Shown in pieces: positions 44,928 to 59,060 of a stretch of 64,000 nucleotides of DNA. The first letter of the stretch is position 1. Every line of letters starts with the position of its first letter. The DNA is from Girardinichthys multiradiatus (taxonomy: Eukaryota > Chordata > Actinopteri > Cyprinodontiformes > Goodeidae). Made by a program: the position numbers and the translations under genes. The DNA lies in contig NC_061813.1 in NCBI RefSeq assembly GCF_021462225.1, forward strand, positions 20,670,442 to 20,734,441, in the 5' to 3' direction. Under the pieces are notes generated by a model. That model saw only the letters and a program-made list of their open reading frames with translations. It ran no database searches and had not been told where the DNA came from.

Positions 44928-47685
44928 CTTGAGGGGAAAACAGTAAAAAACACCAAAGTTTAGTTCTTTATTTAAGCTGTCACACTGAGAACAAGATCAA
45001 CTTTCTAAAGATTAAAGTCAGCCATGAACCTGCAGGAAACAAGCTCAGCCATGACTAAAACCAAAATCATGAAGCATTAAAGAAAAGAAATCTGTCATCT
45101 CTCAGAATACATAATGCACTATCAAGTAGCTTCTAGGACATTTTAGTTTCTCTTACCAGGAAATATCTGTGCTTGCTGGTAGTTTGGTGTGACAAAGAAC
45201 TATCTCTGGTTTTTAAATGGAGACGGTTTTTTAAATTTAGATAGTGGAACATCTTAAGGACACATAGTTTTCAGTCCTTTAAATACTGGATGTTCATGGG
45301 CATGTTTTTACTTGCTCAGACATTGTCCCAAATATTCAAACAAAAATACATTCAAAAGGCTGTCCCAATCTGTAAGCATTGTGAGATAGCTCAGTCCAGC
45401 TTTGACTAGTCCCTACATCATTTTTTTGTTTGTTTATCTAATTCTAATGTCATGTTAGTGCAGGGAGGTAAAACAGCCATTTGGCACCGACAAGATGATC
45501 TGAAGAAGATGCCCACTTTATCATCTGCAATTAGCCATTTGTGAAATTCTTGTAGTGTTTAGAAAATGTTTTATCTTGTCTGCCACCTTGTTATCTTTTT
45601 CCTAATGGGTATCCAAAATGCTGTCAGAATTTCAAAGTGGTGAGGGCTTTATCAGTGATTCTGTAACCGGGCCGCATTCAGCCAGTCCGATCTGCAGCTA
45701 AGAGGTGAGAGATCATAGTAGAGACAAATAGGGAAGCTGCAACTGCATTCTCATACTTTGAACTTCTCTCTGAGACCATTGTACAGGTAAGTAACTATAA
45801 ATAAAGGACCCAAACCCAACCCCATTGTCCTTTCAGTGGATCAGAATTACAGTCTAAATGGACATCCGTTAAGCCAGAATTTCCTACTCATTTTGCATTA
45901 CAATTTGTGAATTTGTGAGACCAGCTGTGTTGGGAATTACACAATAAAAATGCAGTTTACATGAGCAAAGACAACTGGAGAACATGAAACAGTCGGCATA
46001 ATAAATATGCGTATTGGTGAATGATGCAACAACCTATATATGCATAAATGTTTTTATTTTATTTTTTAAATAAATACAATAAATGAATGACACAAAATTC
46101 ATGTTGAAGCTGCACACTTTGAGTGATACTGTTGCTGGAACACAGTGAGGTACCATTTTCTTTAAGCAAACTGTAGTCAGCCCAAGTATACTGTTTTACA
46201 CAATTAATAAAATGTTAAATCTGTTCTGTAATAAAGAAGCCAATGTTGCTCTATACCAGTGCTTCATATTCTTGTTTTGTAAATCTAGTTAAAAGACAAG
46301 GACACTACTGATTCCAAATACAAGTAACTGCAGTTATCAAAGTAAAAATACATAAATAAATACAAATACAGCAAAAAAAATGCATGCTAAATCCCAGGGT
46401 GAAAGACAGGAGTTTGCCTTGGTTGAAAGTTGTAATTCAAAGAAACTGGATAACATCATGGAGTTAATGTTTAGAAAATCCATGTCAGAAATTACACCAA
46501 GGTTTTCCAATGAAAATCTATTCAAAAGAGGATGTTTAAAAAGTCATCAAGCAGAAACAACCCCCCTCAAAGTTCAGATAAAAAAAAAAATCATCAATAC
46601 TTTGATGTCCTCCAATCAGTTTTAAAAAAGCTTCTATTACTCTTTCATTTTAAATTTTAAAAGTAGACAGATTTGTGTGTCAATATGAACAATGAATTTA
46701 TCTGAGGTTTTTTTTGCTAGAACCTGCTGCCTACTGATTTTGGTGAAGCAAATAATATAAAATCAGTGACCTGAAAGGTGCTTAAAACATTAATTGTAGC
46801 TGTAGGTAGGAATAAAGTCAAGGAGAGCCTCTATAATGCATAAACAAACTAAACACCTGCTTATAGTGTTTAAAATGTCCAACATGAAACAGTGATTAGT
46901 TTGCTTAGAGCAGTAGGCTTATAATCCAAAACACAATATATGGATTTGGTTAATGGTCTGGTTTGCTAATGCAACTGGTTTACATAACTGGTGAGAGGTT
47001 TATGTGGGCTCTAACAAATATATATTGTATTTAATTGCATTTAGGTTTAATAGGGACATCAAGCGAGTCAGTATCTCTCTAAACCCATTTTAGTGGACAT
47101 GTAATTACAGGAACCTGTTTTGTACAAAATGTTACAGTAGCTGCCCTGTCAGGTATTGTGCTAAATTATGATAATAATGAATTTCTTTTTTTTTTTAAGT
47201 ACAATGTGAAAGCACTTTCAAACTCAAAGCATTCTGTTGCTGCCGAAAGAAAAACCGCCAGACTACCAGGCCAGAGAGAAGTCAAATATTAGCTGTAATA
47301 ACAAAAGTAGTGAAATAATTAGTAACGCTCAATCAATATGTTTCTGAGATTAAACAGCACTTTCAGTTTTTGCATGATCTCATATTTTTATATTTTCCTC
47401 TCTCCAGATCACAAAAGAACACATTGTATTTGCTGTAAAATGTTGGCTTCATTCTTGGCTGGTTATCATGACCAATATAGTACATTCCTTCTATTTCTGC
47501 TTAAATTTACACTTGCTGTAAAAATAACTACAAACGCAGACACTCCTGGTACGCAGTGTAATGTCAGGTTTGTTGGGTTTGTGTGTGGAAGCCTCAAGAG
47601 AGTATAGGTTTTAATGGACATCTTATACATGTTTACTTTAGATAACATTAATGTCACGTAATTATTTTGTTCACCTTAGAAACTG

Positions 47686-48505
47686 TGTGTCAGGGTGTGA
47701 CATTTTGGACTTTGTGTTTTGTTTACTGTTAACTAGAGGTTTCTTGTTTATAGTTTTGTATTCATGTTTTCTGTTTTTCCTACAGTTCTAGTTTTCTTCT
47801 GCCTCCCATTGTGTTCTCCTCTCACCCTTTGTTCCCTTGGCGTTGCTTTCCTGTTCTTAGAATGGTTTCATTATTATTATTATTATTAGTTCTCCGGTCC
47901 CCCTTAGCCTTGTTCCTCTAGTTTATCTTTGTTCTCAAGTTCCTCCTTTATAGGTTAGCTTTAGTTATTGTTTACTTTTATTCTAGTCCTCGTTTCCTCT
48001 GCTTCATCCTCAGTTTTGGTTCAGTCAGTGTTTGTTTAGGTTTGTTTACTTTTTAGTCAGGGTTCCCTTTTGGTTCCTATTTTGTTAAGTGTTTAGGCCT
48101 TAGCTTGTTGTGTTCCCTCAAGGTTCTCAGTTTCCTTTAGTTCATGTTTATTCTTAATTCTTATGTTTTTATCTTTGTTTATAGTTTTGTTTTAGGTCTG
48201 CTCGGTGTCTTGTTAATTACTTGTATTAGCTTCACCTGTTCCCTCTGCCTTCCTGCCTCCTTGCCTCACCTCATTATGTTTGGTGGGTTCCTTGCGTTTC
48301 AACTCCTTCTACTCCTCTACCCTCGGCCAAGTGTTTCCATGTTCCTGCAGAGTCGGTTTTGTTAGTGTTTGGATCTCGACCCTGGTCAGTACCTGTGTGT
48401 TTTTGTCACGTCTGTGAACTTGAATAAAGCCCTGGATCTTTCACAATGCTGCTACCAAGCTCTTGTCTGCGCTTTGGTCCAACCCAAAACCACTCCGTGA
48501 CACTG
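47686..48505 (+). repeat. Unclassified dispersed repeat, copy B
   Basis: Begins 'gtcagggtgtgacattttgg' and ends 'cactccgtgacac'. Near its right end are 'cttgtctgcgctttggtcc' and an AATAAAG (48423-48429). The plus strand is strongly T-rich. It matches copy A (42720-43395) in the opposite orientation at both ends. An (ATT)n run lies at 47868-47888. Confidence 0.55.
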
Positions 48506-49986
48506 TGGACACATAGTTTACATAGCACAGAGCTGTCCTCTTAAGATGAGAAAGGCGGACTACGTCTGGCTTGTTCCTGCTAATTTTGGGGAATTCTAAG
48601 ATGTTTCCGGGCCAGAAGGAGTAAATTAAAGCCCCTTAAGCAAGTTCTGTGCATGGCATTAGGTCATTCCCAGTGGCATGCACAGTCTCCAAAGGAAAGC
48701 ACCCTGGAGAAACCATGATAATTTGCGTCTAAAATGACTGTGTACAACAGAGAGAAGCAAGCCTCTATTATGCTCTCCCTCCTAATGATGGAGTTCCTAG
48801 CATTATCTCTAAGGCTGAGCCCAGCCACTCTATAGAGGAGGACTGTTTCCAGCTGCTTGTATCTAGGATCTTATGTTTTTTGTCATGAACCATACCTAAT
48901 CACCATAGGTAAATGCTGGAATGTAGGCTGACTAGTAAATTGGGAGTTCTGCCTTTTGAGTCTGCTCTTGCTTCACTAAAACAGACCAGAGCATTGGCCA
49001 CCTTTATTGCAGACAAAGCTGAAATCTTTCTATTCAATTCCTGCTTGATCCTACCATCACTCATGAACATAATCATGTGCTAGAGACTACAATTGATCAA
49101 TGACATGTGAGTAGATGCCTACCTTTTTCCAACTGAAAACCATCCATCCAAAAACTGGATGCTCATGAATGTATTTTTGTTTTTGTTTTTTGCTTGGTAA
49201 CTTAAGGTTGGCCAGTACTTTTCTTTATTTAATCCGGAAAAAATATGTTGAAAATTTTCAGTCGACTGGTCCTGTCCAAAGATGTTTAAAGTCAGGCTTG
49301 GTGAGCTCATTTGACCAACCCCAACCACCTTTTAATTGCATTTAAACATCAAAGATGTGGATGTTTTTTCACCTTTCACTTTTCAACCACATTTGTAAAT
49401 AGTTCATACATAAGGCAAATTTGCGTTTTTTTGTCTTTGCAAGGAAATGTTCACAAGGATGGCCTCAGTCTTAGGAGAAGACTTTGATGCTGTGCACTTC
49501 ATACTGGGTTGTGAACCATTCCAGTGAATCCTTGAACTCTGCAGCATAACTTTAACTTTCATGTCTGCAAAGATGAGACCCTGAGATGTCCAAACCAGAG
49601 ATCCTTATCTTTATTACTCCACATTGAGATGGGATGTCCAAAACAGAAATGGCAATATGAAGCACAGATTACAACCTGCCCTGTATACAAGCTTGACTTT
49701 GTGTTGATAGTACAAACACAACTCACTTATAATTATCTCCTAACTGGAGATGTGTTGCTTGGAAGAGGAATGTCTGAGTATTCCAGCTGGACATTTAACT
49801 TCATCTACCAAATATTGGATAAGCTGGAGAAAACAGATTAACTTTACTATTTCTACTTGGAAATGTACCTTATCTGAAATTAACCACTGAATCTAGAAGT
49901 GAAAGAAAGTGAGGTTGTCACCACAATCTTCAATTGAAACAACCTTGCATCTTAGATGTAGACTGCAAGGAACACTTTGCAGTCTA

Positions 49987-51582
49987 CAGGTCCTTCTCAA
50001 AATATTAGCATATTGTGATAAAGTTTATTATTTTCCATAATGTCATGATGAAAATGTAACATTCATATATTTTAGATTCATTGCACACTAACTGAAATAT
50101 TTCAGGTATTTTATTGTCTTAATACAGATGATTTTGGCATACAGCTCATGAAAACCCAAAATTCCTATCTCACAAATTAGCATATTTCATCCGACCAATA
50201 AAAGAAAAGTGTTTTTAATACAAAAAACGTCAACCTTCAAATAATCATGTACAGTTATGCACTCAATACTTGGTCGGGAATCCTTTTGCAGAAATGACTG
50301 CTTCAGTGCGGCGTGGCATGGAGGCAATCATCCTGTGGCACTGCTGAGGTCTTATGGAGGCCCAGGATGCTTCGATAGCGGCCTTTAGCTCATCCAGAGT
50401 GTTGGGTCTTGAGTCTCTCAACGTTCTCTTCACAATATTCCACATATTCTCTATGGGGTTCAGGTCAGGAGAGTTGGCAGGCCAATTGAGCACAGTGATA
50501 CCATGGTCAGTAAACCATTTACCAGTGGTTTTGGCACTGTGAGCAGGTGCCAGGTCGTGCTGAAAAATGAAATCTTCATCTCCATAAAGCTTTTCAGCAG
50601 ATGGAAGCATGAAGTGCTCCAAAATCTCCTGATAGCTAGCTGCATTGACCCTGCCCTTGATAAAACACAGTGGACCAACACCAGCAGCTGACACGGCAAC
50701 CCAGACCATCACTGACTGTGGGTACTTGGCACTGGACTTCTGGCATTTTGGCATTTCCTTCTCCCCAGTCTTCCTCCAGACTCTGGCACCTTGATTTCCG
50801 AATGACATGCAGAATTTGCTTTCATCCGAAAAAAGTACTTTGGACCACTGAGCAACAGTCCAGTGCTGCTTCTCTGTAGCCCAGGTCAGGCGCTTCTGCC
50901 GCTCTTTCTGGTTCAAAAGTGGCTTGACCTGGGGAATGCGGCACCTGTAGCCCATTTCCTGCACACGCCTGTGGATGTTTCTACTACAGACTCAGTCCAC
51001 TGCTTCCGCAGGTCCCCCAAGGTCTGGAATCGGCCTTTCTCCACAATCTTCCTCAGGGTCCGGTCACCTCATCTCGTTGTGCAGCGTTTTCTGCCACACT
51101 TTTTCCTTCCCACAGACTTCCCACAGACGTGCCTTGATACAGCACTCTGGGAACAGCCTATTCGTTCAGAAGTTTCTTTCTGTGTCTTACCCTCTTGCTT
51201 GAGGGTGTCAATAGTGGCCTTCTGGACAGCAGTCAGGTCAGCAGTCTTACCCATGATTGGGGTTTTGAGTGATGAACCAGGCTGGGAGTTTTAAAGGCCT
51301 CAGGAATCTTTTGCAGGTGTTTAGAGTTAACTCGTTGATTCAGATGATTAGGTTCATAGCTCGTTTAGAGACCCTTTTAATGATATGCTAATTTTATGAG
51401 ATAGGAATTTTGGGTTTTCATGAGCTGTATGCCAAAATCATCCGTATTAAGACAATAAAAGACCTGAAATATTTCAGTTAGTGTGCAATGAATCTAAAAT
51501 ATATGAATGTTACATTTTCATCATGACATTATGGAAAATAATTAACTTTATCACAAAATGCCAATATTTTGAGAAGGACCTG
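49987..51582 (-). mobile_element. Tc1-like transposon, copy 2 (transposase nearly open)
   Basis: Same family as 10132-11732 but inverted. The ends are 'caggtccttctcaaaatatt' and its complement, with TA flanks at 49985-49986 and 51583-51584. The transposase on the minus strand is open over most of its C-terminal two thirds. The two copies look very similar along their length. Confidence 0.93.
50263..51254 (-). pseudogene. Tc1-family transposase, interrupted
   Basis: ATG 51254 opens with MGKTADLTAVQKATIDTLKQ and continues through a helix-turn-helix part (ERIGCSQSAVSRHV) to a stop near 51067. Downstream a 233-codon frame (50964-50263) holds the complete DD34E core: FSDESKF, QHDLAPAHSA and DLNPIENMW. 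At least one premature stop, and probably a small indel near 50965-50975, separates the halves. It is better preserved than copy 1 but still not one open frame. Confidence 0.9.
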
Positions 51583-54500
51583 TATGCCTGAGCATATGAG
51601 TGAATCAAACCACCAAAACCCAGCCTGTTGCACATGCCTGTGACAATATTGTTCAAAAAGTACTGCAAAGGGAAATGCTATTTCAAATCTAATTGAATGC
51701 TTGCATAATTTATTGACATAGGCTAATAAAAGCCCAGGAGACACATGCATAATCTATAATTACAATGTTTTACAAGGCAGAATTACCTACAGAAATGTCT
51801 AAAATACTTTAATTGGTTAGTTCTCATTATAAATTAACTACAGAAAATTGCAAGGCTTATTGGAGCCATCTAGTTTATTTTGCAGCTTTTACACCAGCTA
51901 TAAAACAGCTTTTATAGCATTTTCTTAATGCTTTGGTACATGATTGCCTTTTTGACAAAAACATAGACTTCTTGTGCTAAAAACAAGCTTTTAATTTATA
52001 TATATATTTCCTCCTCAGACTCAATTAAGCAGAACACTTCTGTTGCTGTAATCCCAAAAACTTTACCATTATTCACAACAGCTCAAAGGCAACATTCTTT
52101 ACTCTCTAGATGTAAAAATCCTCAGTTGCTTTTCAGTTTTACTAATCTATACTGTCAGTGAGTTGATGCGTTCGGGAGCTAAAGTGTGGCAAACTGAAGA
52201 CAAGTTGAAGAAAGAGTGTCCAGCGCTCACTCAGATTCACATTCACACTTTTATGTGGACAAAATATTCCTGCAGAAATCCAACTCGATAATAAAATAAA
52301 AACACCAGCAATCAATGCAGCAGAGATTATCTTGAGCTTTAAAATTATCCTCATCCAGTCACTAATCACACAAGAGAGTGGCTTTGCTCCATCTTATCCT
52401 TTTTGTTCTCCACTAAAACACACAGGGCTGATCAGAGTAAAACGGGGCTAATTATCCAGTACAGGCTGAGTAAGCATTGTGGACGCTGTCAGTGTGCTGA
52501 GGGAAAAGCCAACAGAAGGTTCATAAACGCAGGCATTAACCATCGAGATTTAAGCCCGCAGCGCTGCTTTATGTGCTCGTTTTCATAGCATTTGCCTTAA
52601 CTTTAAAGGTTTTGCCTGCTGCAAACAATCGGGACAGAATTTATCTGATGCTTGTCTGGCGAAAGACTTAAAAACAGAGCTGTAAAAAGGAGGCTTTGTA
52701 TTTTCCTATTGCATTTGACATTATCTGTATACTCTTGCATGTATGGACATACAGCATTAAAATAACCTTTCAGAGCAAAAAAGCTGAGATGAGGTCAGTT
52801 TCTTATGGCACTCATGCTGCTTGTTAACTTCACCTACTTCATACATGGCTGACTTCAAACAGATGTGGTAGAAGATTTTGGACATGGTAACAAAGGCTAA
52901 ATAAATGTTTTTCAAGTGGATGCGTAAATGTGAGCCCATAGTCATTTACATATTCCTATTAAATCCCTGGTATGCTGCCAGGGGTACAAAAACAGGAACC
53001 CAACTTTGTAATTCTCCAGTAGCTCTGTATTTGGAAAAATACCCACCATTCTGATCATACAATGTTAAAGGGATAATAACATAATAACACAATAATTTTG
53101 CTTGTATTTGAATAACTAAATGGATTTCAACAGCAAGCTATGTTTTGTATTTTAGATCTCCCATCTCTTCCTGTGATATCAGAGCAGATTGAGGCAGCAG
53201 GGCTACCTGGCACTGCAATTAGAAATTTTAAAGGGCCATGCTTTAAACACAAGTGTAGGAGTTGCACTAGCAAAGAGACTATTATACTAATAGTTTAATA
53301 AATAAACAAATACCCCTGTTAGACTATTGCAAATTTGCCTTGTGTGTCATTGGCATAGGAATTGCCTTCTTACAACTCTGATACTGAATCAACTCTGAGA
53401 GGCCATATAAACTGCACATATGCACCACTGCTATGGAATCAGAGCAAGAGTAACTCAAATGTCACAGCTTTGTTTGCACTGATGAAAATTCACTCACTCT
53501 GCATGCTGAATGCTCAAATTGGCTCCAATTGATGGCAGCCAAACTTACTTTCTGAATAATTCAGCTAATAATAATTTAACCGTTTAAGGCTAATCATAGA
53601 CTGTGTTCAGGGAATTGAAATTTGGTAGAAACGTCACTGCAGATGTAATGTACCCCATCTTGACGCAATGTACCATTGTAAATTTTACTCTCTTCATCTC
53701 AATAAACAGACATACACTTTACAAAAACAACATGCTGAATATATTTTTCAAAATTTGTTTTAATTCTGTGAGTGTAGCCCTATATAAAAACAGTTTTTTT
53801 AGATATGTAAACATGCGTAAAACAATGTGACAGAGGCTTCCGTATTTTCTCTCTTAATTCTCTTAAATCAAAACACCCATTATAAAGGCTTGTTTGATTT
53901 ATCATGTTTGGCATCATTAATAAACTCAGTATAAAAACATGTGTGTTAATGTATGTTGCAAGAACTTCTTTAAGGATTATCTGTTTTTATGTGAAAAATT
54001 TTCAACCGCTGATATCAGTTAAATGAATGAGGTAAAAAAAAAACAAACACAAAATGTCATAAAAAAAGAACAAACTAACAGACTATCATAGGAACAGCAG
54101 ATCTTCGAACTGTCCTAAAATCGCTCTGACTTGTTTCAAATAACTGAACAGAGTGAGTACTGAGCCCGAGTATTGGAGATGACACAAACAGGATTAAAAC
54201 AGAAAAAAAACGGGATGGTCAAATCTGCTTCTCTTCGGCTGCAGGTTTTACAGCCAGTCAGCTGTTTTTTTTCCGGTGTATTTTCCCAGTAACTGGGCTG
54301 TGGCGGTCACTCTGTGTATTATTTTTTTCACATCTCCAGAAGGCGGAGTGTATTACTCAAAGACTGCAACTTCTGAGGCTGTTGTGAGTAAAAAAAAAAA
54401 AAAAAAAGATTCGGGGAAGATATGAGGTTATTCAAGAACGAAAAAGGACAGAAGGTAAAAAAAAGGTAGCAGAAAGATCTTAAAGTCCAATTATCCATCT

Positions 54501-56304
54501 TGTGAAATGCACTTTCTGTAGCCATGGCAACAGATTGTATATATTTTTCCTTTTCCTGTAACCTCAGATCTGTAGTTATTTGCACTTTTTCTTTCTTTAG
54601 CTCTGTTTCGCAGTGGGGTGATTGAAAAATAAATCCACAATAGGATTATCTGTGTAGTTACACAAACATAAAATAAAAATATATTTAACACGCAACAAGG
54701 TTAGAGATCTATGTTAAATATAAAGAATGTTCTGTGCTCAAACACAGCAGAAGCTTTTAAAGCTTTTACTCAAATCTTTCTCAAGTTTAGCCAACAGTGG
54801 AGGAAAACGTTTTGACAACCAGGACAAACTGAGAGAAAAAAACAAGCCCTGACCTTTTCATAACTTAAACAACAGTACATGGAAACCATGCAAGCATTTA
54901 AAAAAAAAAGTCACTATCCACCACCAAAACGTCAAGATATGGAATGATTTGCATGTATAAACAAGATAATTACCAAAGCACCATCCTACCCTGCTCATTC
55001 TCTAATTGGCTGTCAAGGAGGTGAACAGAAGAAAGGGCACAAAGGATGAAGAAAGGGAAAACTAAGTTGCGACCAAAGTCTGGTTCCTTACAGCAAGTTA
55101 CAAAGTGGAGGATTGCTGTTGTTTTTGTTTTTTCTTTTACATCCACAAATCTCACGTTTGTTCATATGAACTTTAATCAGGACGCAATGATGAAAATACA
55201 ATGCTGCACAAAACTCTTGAGTCTTTTATCATTCCTTTTTGTTTCCTAGGACACCAGATCTTCTTGTGATCATTTTAAAGTGGGTTTGGGGGAATAGTTA
55301 TAATAAAAATCTCTTTGGTTTATTATGGCAATGAGTAAAAAAACCCTTCTGAGAAAATGTGGAGCCACCTACTATTGAAGAATAGATTGCTATTGTAAAT
55401 GACATTTATATAATGGAATTGATCCACTTTTCTCTCAAGGTTAAAACAGGCAAGTTTTACAGGTTTTGGTCAAAATGGTCTGAGTATGTAAAAGCTGTAA
55501 GGTCTGAGTTAATATGAACCTCAGTTTTGCACCCACCCCCCTGGAGTCTTAAGTGTCTCGTTTGTCCTTCTTTATTTCTTCACCTCAATTCAACTGTGTA
55601 CGTGCTTTTGAGTTGTTTATTGTGTGGAAAAGCAATAAAAAATGACAAGTGTTTTGGAGCAGTGTTTCCTCTGACTTTTTGAAATCTTTTTGAATACTTT
55701 AATACTTTTTCAGTTATTTCAGTCTATTCTCTGATTTATGATTCATTCATTCATTCACACTCAAAAACTCATTTAAATGGATGAATTAAGGTGGTGTCTT
55801 TGTATCATAATTAGTTCCACATTTTAAGTTAGATCTTCAAAAAATGCAAAATATATTCCAGTTCTACACAAACAATTGTATAATAACAGATCTGTACCAT
55901 TAATAAACTTGGTATGTTAATTTTAATTTTCATCCAGGGAGTCCACAACCCAGCAAGGCTGATGGTGGTATAAATACATAGAGATATGGTTGGATTTCAG
56001 CTTTAACTGGTCACAAAAACATGGCATTGGCAGAAAAAAATTTTTTTTTAATTTTTTTGTCAGATTCTACTTCCACTAATATTTCTGATATGGAAAAAAA
56101 CACTCTTGGAAGAATCAAATGGAAATCTCAATATATTGTGCGACTTGTTATTATGTAGATGGAATCTAACGATTAAGTTTTATCTAACATGACTGAATTT
56201 TAATAACATTCACAATGAATAGCCATGTGGTTGAAAGACCTGAGCAGAGAGTGTCCTGAGACGCTGCGATATATATAGATATATACATACACTTAACACT
56301 TCAT

Positions 56305-56850
56305 CTTTGTCACAATTCTTAGGTGTTTGGGTTTTGTTTTTCTTTTGGGTTTGTTATTCACCATCTCTTTTTAGGTCTTGCCTATAATCATTATTGTTTA
56401 TGTTCTCCAGGTGGTGCTTTATTAGTTCATTCCTTTAGTTTTACTCATTCTTGTATTCTGTTCATGGTGCATTTTAGTTTATGTTCTGTTATATCTGTAG
56501 GATTTTCATGTTTTAGTTACCACTCCCTGCCACAGACAACTTGTAATCAGTTTCATTCACTCTACCTGTGCTATGCCAGTTAGTCTCCCTGTCTCAACTG
56601 TGCACCACACTATTTACGCCTTTTCTGTCTACGCCACCTTGCCGGATTATTGCATTTGCTATTGCTTTTGTCTCTGTTCATGCCTTGCCAGCTGCTTATT
56701 CAAGCCTGTTTTGTCTGAGTCCATGTCATGGTGGTTTTTGCTCATGCTCCATTTCTGGCTGCAAGTTTTTGTTTTATTTTTTCATGAAATCCTTAAGATT
56801 CAATGAGTTTCTCCTGCATTTGGGCTGACTCCTAGTACCACCCTGTGACA
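56305..56850 (+). repeat. Unclassified T-rich dispersed repeat, copy C (possible)
   Basis: Runs from 'gtcacaattcttaggtgttt' to 'gtaccaccctgtgaca'. The T-rich plus strand and the gtcaca/tgtgac ends recall copies A and B, but the internal sequence differs. It may be a related family. Confidence 0.35.
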
Positions 56851-57031
56851 ATCTTCTGTCCCACATGCTTACTTTTAATCATTTAATCAATGCACAATAT
56901 GCCATTTTGTTCAACCCTTAAGGATGACAAAAAAAAAAGTTGGAAGTCTTTTTTTCATGGAAGCAAATGGTATCATCAGTGGTTTAAAACTTTTGCACGC
57001 TGCTGTATAATGGTAGAATTGTGCTTCTTAC

Positions 57032-57175
57032 CTCTCCTCACGGTTCTGGCCCACACACACTCTCCCACCATGGCGAGGGGTTGGGTTGCTGCAGGAGCGT
57101 TGACGCACCTGGAAGCCGATGCCGCAGCTGGTGCTGCAGGGGGACCAGGAAGTCCATGGAGTCCAAGCTCCGTTT
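57032..57175 (-). CDS. sema5a: sema5a exon: second thrombospondin type-1 repeat
   Basis: 144-bp exon, acceptor catag before 57175, donor gtaaga after 57032. It encodes NGAWTPWTSWSPCSTSCGIG, FQVRQRSCSNPTPRHGGRVC and VGQNREER, phase 2 at both ends. This is a complete thrombospondin repeat, with three Trp in W-x-x-W-x-x-W spacing, the CSxSCG core and the RxRxC strand. It matches SEMA5A as I recall it almost throughout. Confidence 0.96.
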
Positions 57176-59060
57176 CTATGGTGATACACAAAGCAACATA
57201 AGTCTGTAACTTTAGCCATAGAGGCAAATGGAAAAATGGACTCTTGCAATTATTTAGCCCTGGCATGGTATTGCCTCACAGAAAAATGAACCCGATAATA
57301 TACACAATGACGTTCCATATACAAAACAGAAATACAAAACACAATGCATTATTAATGGTCCAGATTTAACTAAATACTTTTGGGAATAAAAATGTCTTCA
57401 ATTACTTTTAAAAGTGTCCACAGAGTCCAAACGCTGTAAAAATAAATAAATAAATAAATAAAAATAAATAAAATCAGTTTGGGTGCTAGCAATTGACTCA
57501 AGCAGTACAAGAAGGTGGCTCTCCATCTTAAGCTTCAAAGGTCAATCAGTCAGTCAGTCATTTTCTACCGCTTCTTCCATAGTGGGTTGTGGAGAATTTG
57601 GTGCCTATCTCCAGCTGTCTAAGGCGGGGTACACACTGGACAGGAGCTCCAAAGGTAAAGACCACATTTTTTTATGAATTTTAAAACTGCCTGGTAGCCA
57701 AAGCAGTGAAAAACATTGGGTATGAATTCCTCTGTCTGAGAAAGTGAGAGGTCTCTCAGCAGAGTTTTGAAGATTAATTTAGATAAGTGAACAGCCAAAT
57801 ACTCCTAGATGAAATAAGCTGTTTCTTGTTAACTGTTTTAAGTCATGTTCCAGAGACAGAGCTCTTTTAAAACTTACAACACATTTTTTAGACACTGGAC
57901 TTCTACAAGAATCCTAAATCACCCGGTGGTGGTTTAATGTCAGAGATTGCACGGTCTGGTGCAATAACTAAAGTTCAGCTTTAGCTGATTTTAATTGTAG
58001 CCTAGACTCAACCTCTTTGTAATGTAGGTGAAGAAGTTAATTAAAGAGGGTTCAATTGAGCAAAACAGCTAAATGTCATCAGCACTGTAGGTCCCACAAT
58101 GGAAACCTTTGGAACTGTAGAACATGATAGTTCTAGATTCAGACATAATCTGGTTGGAAATATTTCTGAAGCACCTACCTGATATTTATGAAAAAAAGCT
58201 TAGAACAAATCGAGACATTTCAACCACATCCTACATTCTACTTACGTAGAAGCTACACCTGGCCTGACTCTGTTTAGATGTAACACCTTCCTGGAGGGGG
58301 GCGTTGGCCAAGCTTCTGCTGACAACAACTTAATGCTCTCCTTCTAACGATGATACACTTGGCCCTGTTTTTTAGTATCATCTTTCAATGCAACCAACTG
58401 TCCACTGTCGCTACATGCTCATCCAGGGAGAGTGAATGCTGTAAATCGCTGACTCAATGCAATCTGCTGTGTTTCCTTAGATATAAAAACTTTTTAACCA
58501 ATTTAAATAATAAACTGAATCTGACTGCACTGTTTGATAGTTAGGATAAATTTGAATATATGTACCTGGCTTGAAATCTGTATGATTCGATTGAATTGAC
58601 TTTGTCAAGTGCCTTGAGATGACATCTGTTGTGAATTGGCGCTATATAAATAAAAGTGAATAGATTTCAATTGTATACTATGGTTTACTGTGTCAAAGGC
58701 TGCAGAGAGGTCTAACAAAACTTTGACTATTTATTCTCCAAATAAAGCTGGCATCATAATGTGTATGGAAACGTGTTGTTTTAGAAATAGTATTTTTCTC
58801 CGAGTATGATGTAAATTGGATTGCATCAGCCTTCTCTAAACTCAACATTTATCTCAGAGTGTTAAACCTTTAATGAGCAAGTGTGAAAGAAATCCAATGT
58901 CCAATCAACGCTTGTAAGCTCAAAATCACAGAATGAAAATGTAATAAAGAACAATTTAGAGTGTTAATCCATAATTATGTTTGAGCATATAAGGAATTTA
59001 TCTGTTAATTTTGTACAATATTCAAAACTCATGAAGAAAAACAGCACTGGAATAATATAC
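57176..59060. other. sema5a intron (1.9 kb) with repeats
   Basis: Includes a (AAAT)n run (57441-57472) and a reverse-oriented copy of the dispersed repeat (57540-57660: 'tctaccgcttcttccatagt', 'tatctccagctgtctaaggc'). At about 57900-58680 is an old LINE-related segment ending 'ggcgctatataaataaaagt', a typical fish L2-type 3' end. No exon. Confidence 0.55.
57900..58660 (+). mobile_element. 3' end fragments of an L2-type LINE
   Basis: The final words 'gaattgactttgtcaagtgc', 'cttgagatgacatctgttgt' and 'gaattggcgctatataaata' are the characteristic 3' tail of a teleost LINE family. The preceding 'ccactgtcgctacatgctca' segment is also present near 1140-1190 in reverse orientation. Heavily mutated; no open reading frame. 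Confidence 0.5.

Larger units (their letters stand above)
44928..57031. other. 12.1-kb sema5a intron with repeats
   Basis: No exon recognised. Contains the unclassified repeat copies B (47686-48505) and C (about 56305-56850), an intact-ended Tc1-like copy (49987-51582) and simple repeats. The remaining sequence is AT-rich with no supported gene. Confidence 0.6.

Noticed and set aside
47338..47607. 89-codon open frame as a host exon
   Set aside because: No domain, no splice-site context consistent with sema5a, and composition typical of intron.
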